Source of the DNA: Ulvibacterium sp965228935
GTDB taxonomy: Bacteria; Bacteroidota; Bacteroidia; Flavobacteriales; Flavobacteriaceae
DNA: 64,000 bases
Assembly: GCF_965228935.1 (NCBI RefSeq)
Contig: NZ_OZ245846.1
Span: 1,488,001 to 1,552,000, forward strand
Direction of reading: 5' to 3'
Shown here: positions 63,002 to 64,000 of the stretch, one piece after another
Layout of the letters: each line of letters starts with the position of its first letter
Numbering within the stretch: position 1 is the stretch's first letter
Notes under the pieces: generated by a model
Databases searched by the model: none
Told to the model about the DNA's origin: nothing
What the model saw: the letters and a program-made list of their open reading frames with translations, nothing else
Made by a program: the position numbers and the translations under genes

Positions 63002-63610
63002 ATGGCTTTTGAACTACCTAAATTACCCTATGCCTACGATGCATTGGAACCACATATTGATGCCAGGACCATGGAAATTCATCATACAAAACATCATAAT
63101 GGCTATACTACAAAATTAAACGGAGCAATAGAAGGAAGTAGTCTTGCGAGCGAGGGCATAGAGGACATTCTAAAAAATCTGGACATGTCCAATTCCGCTG
63201 TCCGGAACAACGGCGGTGGATACTACAACCATTCCTTGTTTTGGGAGATTATGTCCCCCAATGGTGGAGGAGTCCCATCCGGGGAGTTGGCCAACGCCAT
63301 CAAAAGTGCTTTTGGTTCTTTTGATGGTTTTAAGGACAAGTTTAGCGGTGCTGCCGGATCTAGGTTCGGATCGGGTTGGGCCTGGCTTTGTGTACATCCC
63401 GGAGGAGCGTTGGAAATTTGCTCTACTCCAAATCAAGACAATCCGTTAATGCCGGACACAGGCTGCAGCGGCTACCCCATTTTGGGATTGGATGTTTGGG
63501 AGCATGCCTATTATTTGAATTATCAAAATAGAAGACCGGATTATATCAATGCATTTTTTAATGTAATCAATTGGGAAAAAGTAAGTGAGCTCTATGCGTC
63601 CAATAGTTAG
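63002..63610 (+). CDS. sodA: Superoxide dismutase (Fe/Mn type)
   Basis: The 202-residue SOD has all four metal ligands: His in DARTMEIHHTKHHNGYT, His in GGGYYNHSLFWEIM, Asp in LGLDVWEHAYYLNY and His in the same segment (WEHAY). KLPYAYDALEP is the common start. It detoxifies superoxide in the cytosol. Iron or manganese preference cannot be decided from the few residues seen. A hairpin terminator follows within 60 bases. Confidence 0.97.
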   Translation: MAFELPKLPYAYDALEPHIDARTMEIHHTKHHNGYTTKLNGAIEGSSLASEGIEDILKNLDMSNSAVRNNGGGYYNHSLFWEIMSPNGGGVPSGELANAIKSAFGSFDGFKDKFSGAAGSRFGSGWAWLCVHPGGALEICSTPNQDNPLMPDTGCSGYPILGLDVWEHAYYLNYQNRRPDYINAFFNVINWEKVSELYASNS

Positions 63611-63661
63611 TAGATAATTTTCTATTTGTTTTAAGTTGGAGGCAATTCCAAGTGAAGTGAT

Positions 63662-63689
63662 AAAAATCCCGCAAAATGCGGGATTTTTT
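63662..63689 (+). terminator. Terminator of sodA
   Basis: Stem AAAAATCCCGC (63662-63672) with GCGGGATTTTT (63678-63688) around AAAAT, then T residues. Confidence 0.88.
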
Positions 63690-63717
63690 ATGTTTTTTTT
63701 GAAAGAGATTGAAATAG

Positions 63718-63787
63718 AAAAGGGTGGAGAAGCCTCCACCCTTTTCGTCCCAAATCTTACCATAAACTTAACCTACTTATGCTATGG
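63718..63787. repeat. Hairpin + 39-base tail element, copy 1
   Basis: A 12-base stem, AAAAGGGTGGAG with CTCCACCCTTTT (63718-63729, 63734-63745), loop AAGC, then the tail at 63749-63787 (CCCAAATCTTACCATAAAC, then TTAACCTACTTATGCTATGG). The tail matches copy 2 with one difference. On the minus strand the tail comes first and the hairpin ends it with a T run, like an RNA 3' end. Confidence 0.75.
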
Positions 63788-63923
63788 CATCACTAAATTA
63801 CTGGTATTGTGGGAAATAAAAAAGAAATTTTAAGAAATTTTAAGGGATTTAAACCAAAAGGACATGTATTAAGACGGGGGAAAAGTGGGTTAAACCTTGT
63901 TAATTACTTGACTTTCAGCAATA

Positions 63924-63992
63924 AAAAAGGCGGAGCCGAACTCCGCCTTTTTCCCCAAATCTTACCATGAACTTAACCTACTTATGCTATGG
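63924..63992. repeat. Hairpin + 39-base tail element, copy 2
   Basis: A stem AAAAAGGCGGAG with CTCCGCCTTTTT (63924-63935, 63941-63952), loop CCGAA, then the tail (63954-63992) differing from copy 1 by one base (A in copy 1, G here). The stem differs from copy 1 at paired positions (GGGTGGAG against GGCGGAG), so base pairing is kept. On the minus strand the stem loop is TTCGG. It lies at the window edge. Confidence 0.75.
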
Positions 63993-64000
63993 TGCCCCAA

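Larger units (their letters stand above)
63611..64000. other. Terminal intergenic region with paired elements
   Basis: No convincing gene in the last 390 bases. It holds the sodA terminator and two hairpin-plus-tail elements (separate entries). The stretch between these, 63788-63923, is AT-rich and shows nothing clear. The second element runs to within 8 bases of the window edge. Confidence 0.7.

Overview
The window looks like chromosomal DNA of a marine flavobacterium (phylum Bacteroidota, family Flavobacteriaceae). The signs are a SusC/RagA-type TonB-dependent receptor with a FecR anti-sigma factor and an ECF sigma factor, many lipoproteins, promoters of the TTTG-N19-TAnnTTTG type, an OmpA protein with thrombospondin type-3 repeats, a zinc-free L32 protein, and moderate to low GC. 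The genus cannot be fixed from the sequence. The brown-alga-type sugar genes fit an organism that lives on algal polysaccharide.

Positions 1-19465 are an accessory carbohydrate region centred on L-fucose, probably from fucoidan-like sulfated fucans. On the minus strand it holds the start of a susC gene (cut by the window edge), a fecR gene, a GH95 fucosidase lying between fecR and its likely sigma gene, a sulfatase, two gene remnants (an MFS transporter start and an L-lactate dehydrogenase end), and a compact five-gene operon: DUF1080 hydrolase, large cytochrome-type dehydrogenase, Dabb protein, and the two halves of a Tm-1-like protein. Then come a decayed second copy of the sigma/sulfatase junction, L-fuconate dehydratase and an AraC regulator. 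A GH29 fucosidase lipoprotein is divergent from the regulator on the plus strand. Together these genes can bind and import fucosylated glycans, remove fucose and sulfate, and feed the non-phosphorylating fucose route, several steps of which are missing here or in ruins.

Positions 19565-63610 are mostly core genome. They include ribE; pdxA; the yceD-rpmF-fabH-accB-accC fatty-acid cluster; small lipoproteins and hydrolases; arfB next to a lone ABC ATPase; a prolyl oligopeptidase; asd, mscL, alr, tdk; rsmI; a redox/stress patch (DoxX, Crp/Fnr, AhpD-like, OsmC); recJ, lpxH, queD; a PHP-domain lipoprotein; a MATE exporter; and a universal stress protein. One tRNA-Ala(GGC) follows. Its last 34 bases are repeated perfectly 357 bp further on, bracketing a small GIY-YIG nuclease gene. 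The right part carries an AddB-like and an AddA-like nuclease/helicase gene separated by ompA and kbl, then sodA.

The last 300 bases hold two copies of an element made of a strong hairpin with compensatory base changes joined to a nearly identical 39-base tail. The window ends inside this array. I consider this element, the five-gene DUF1080/Tm-1 operon, the tRNA/GIY-YIG cassette and the two gene graveyards the parts most worth follow-up.
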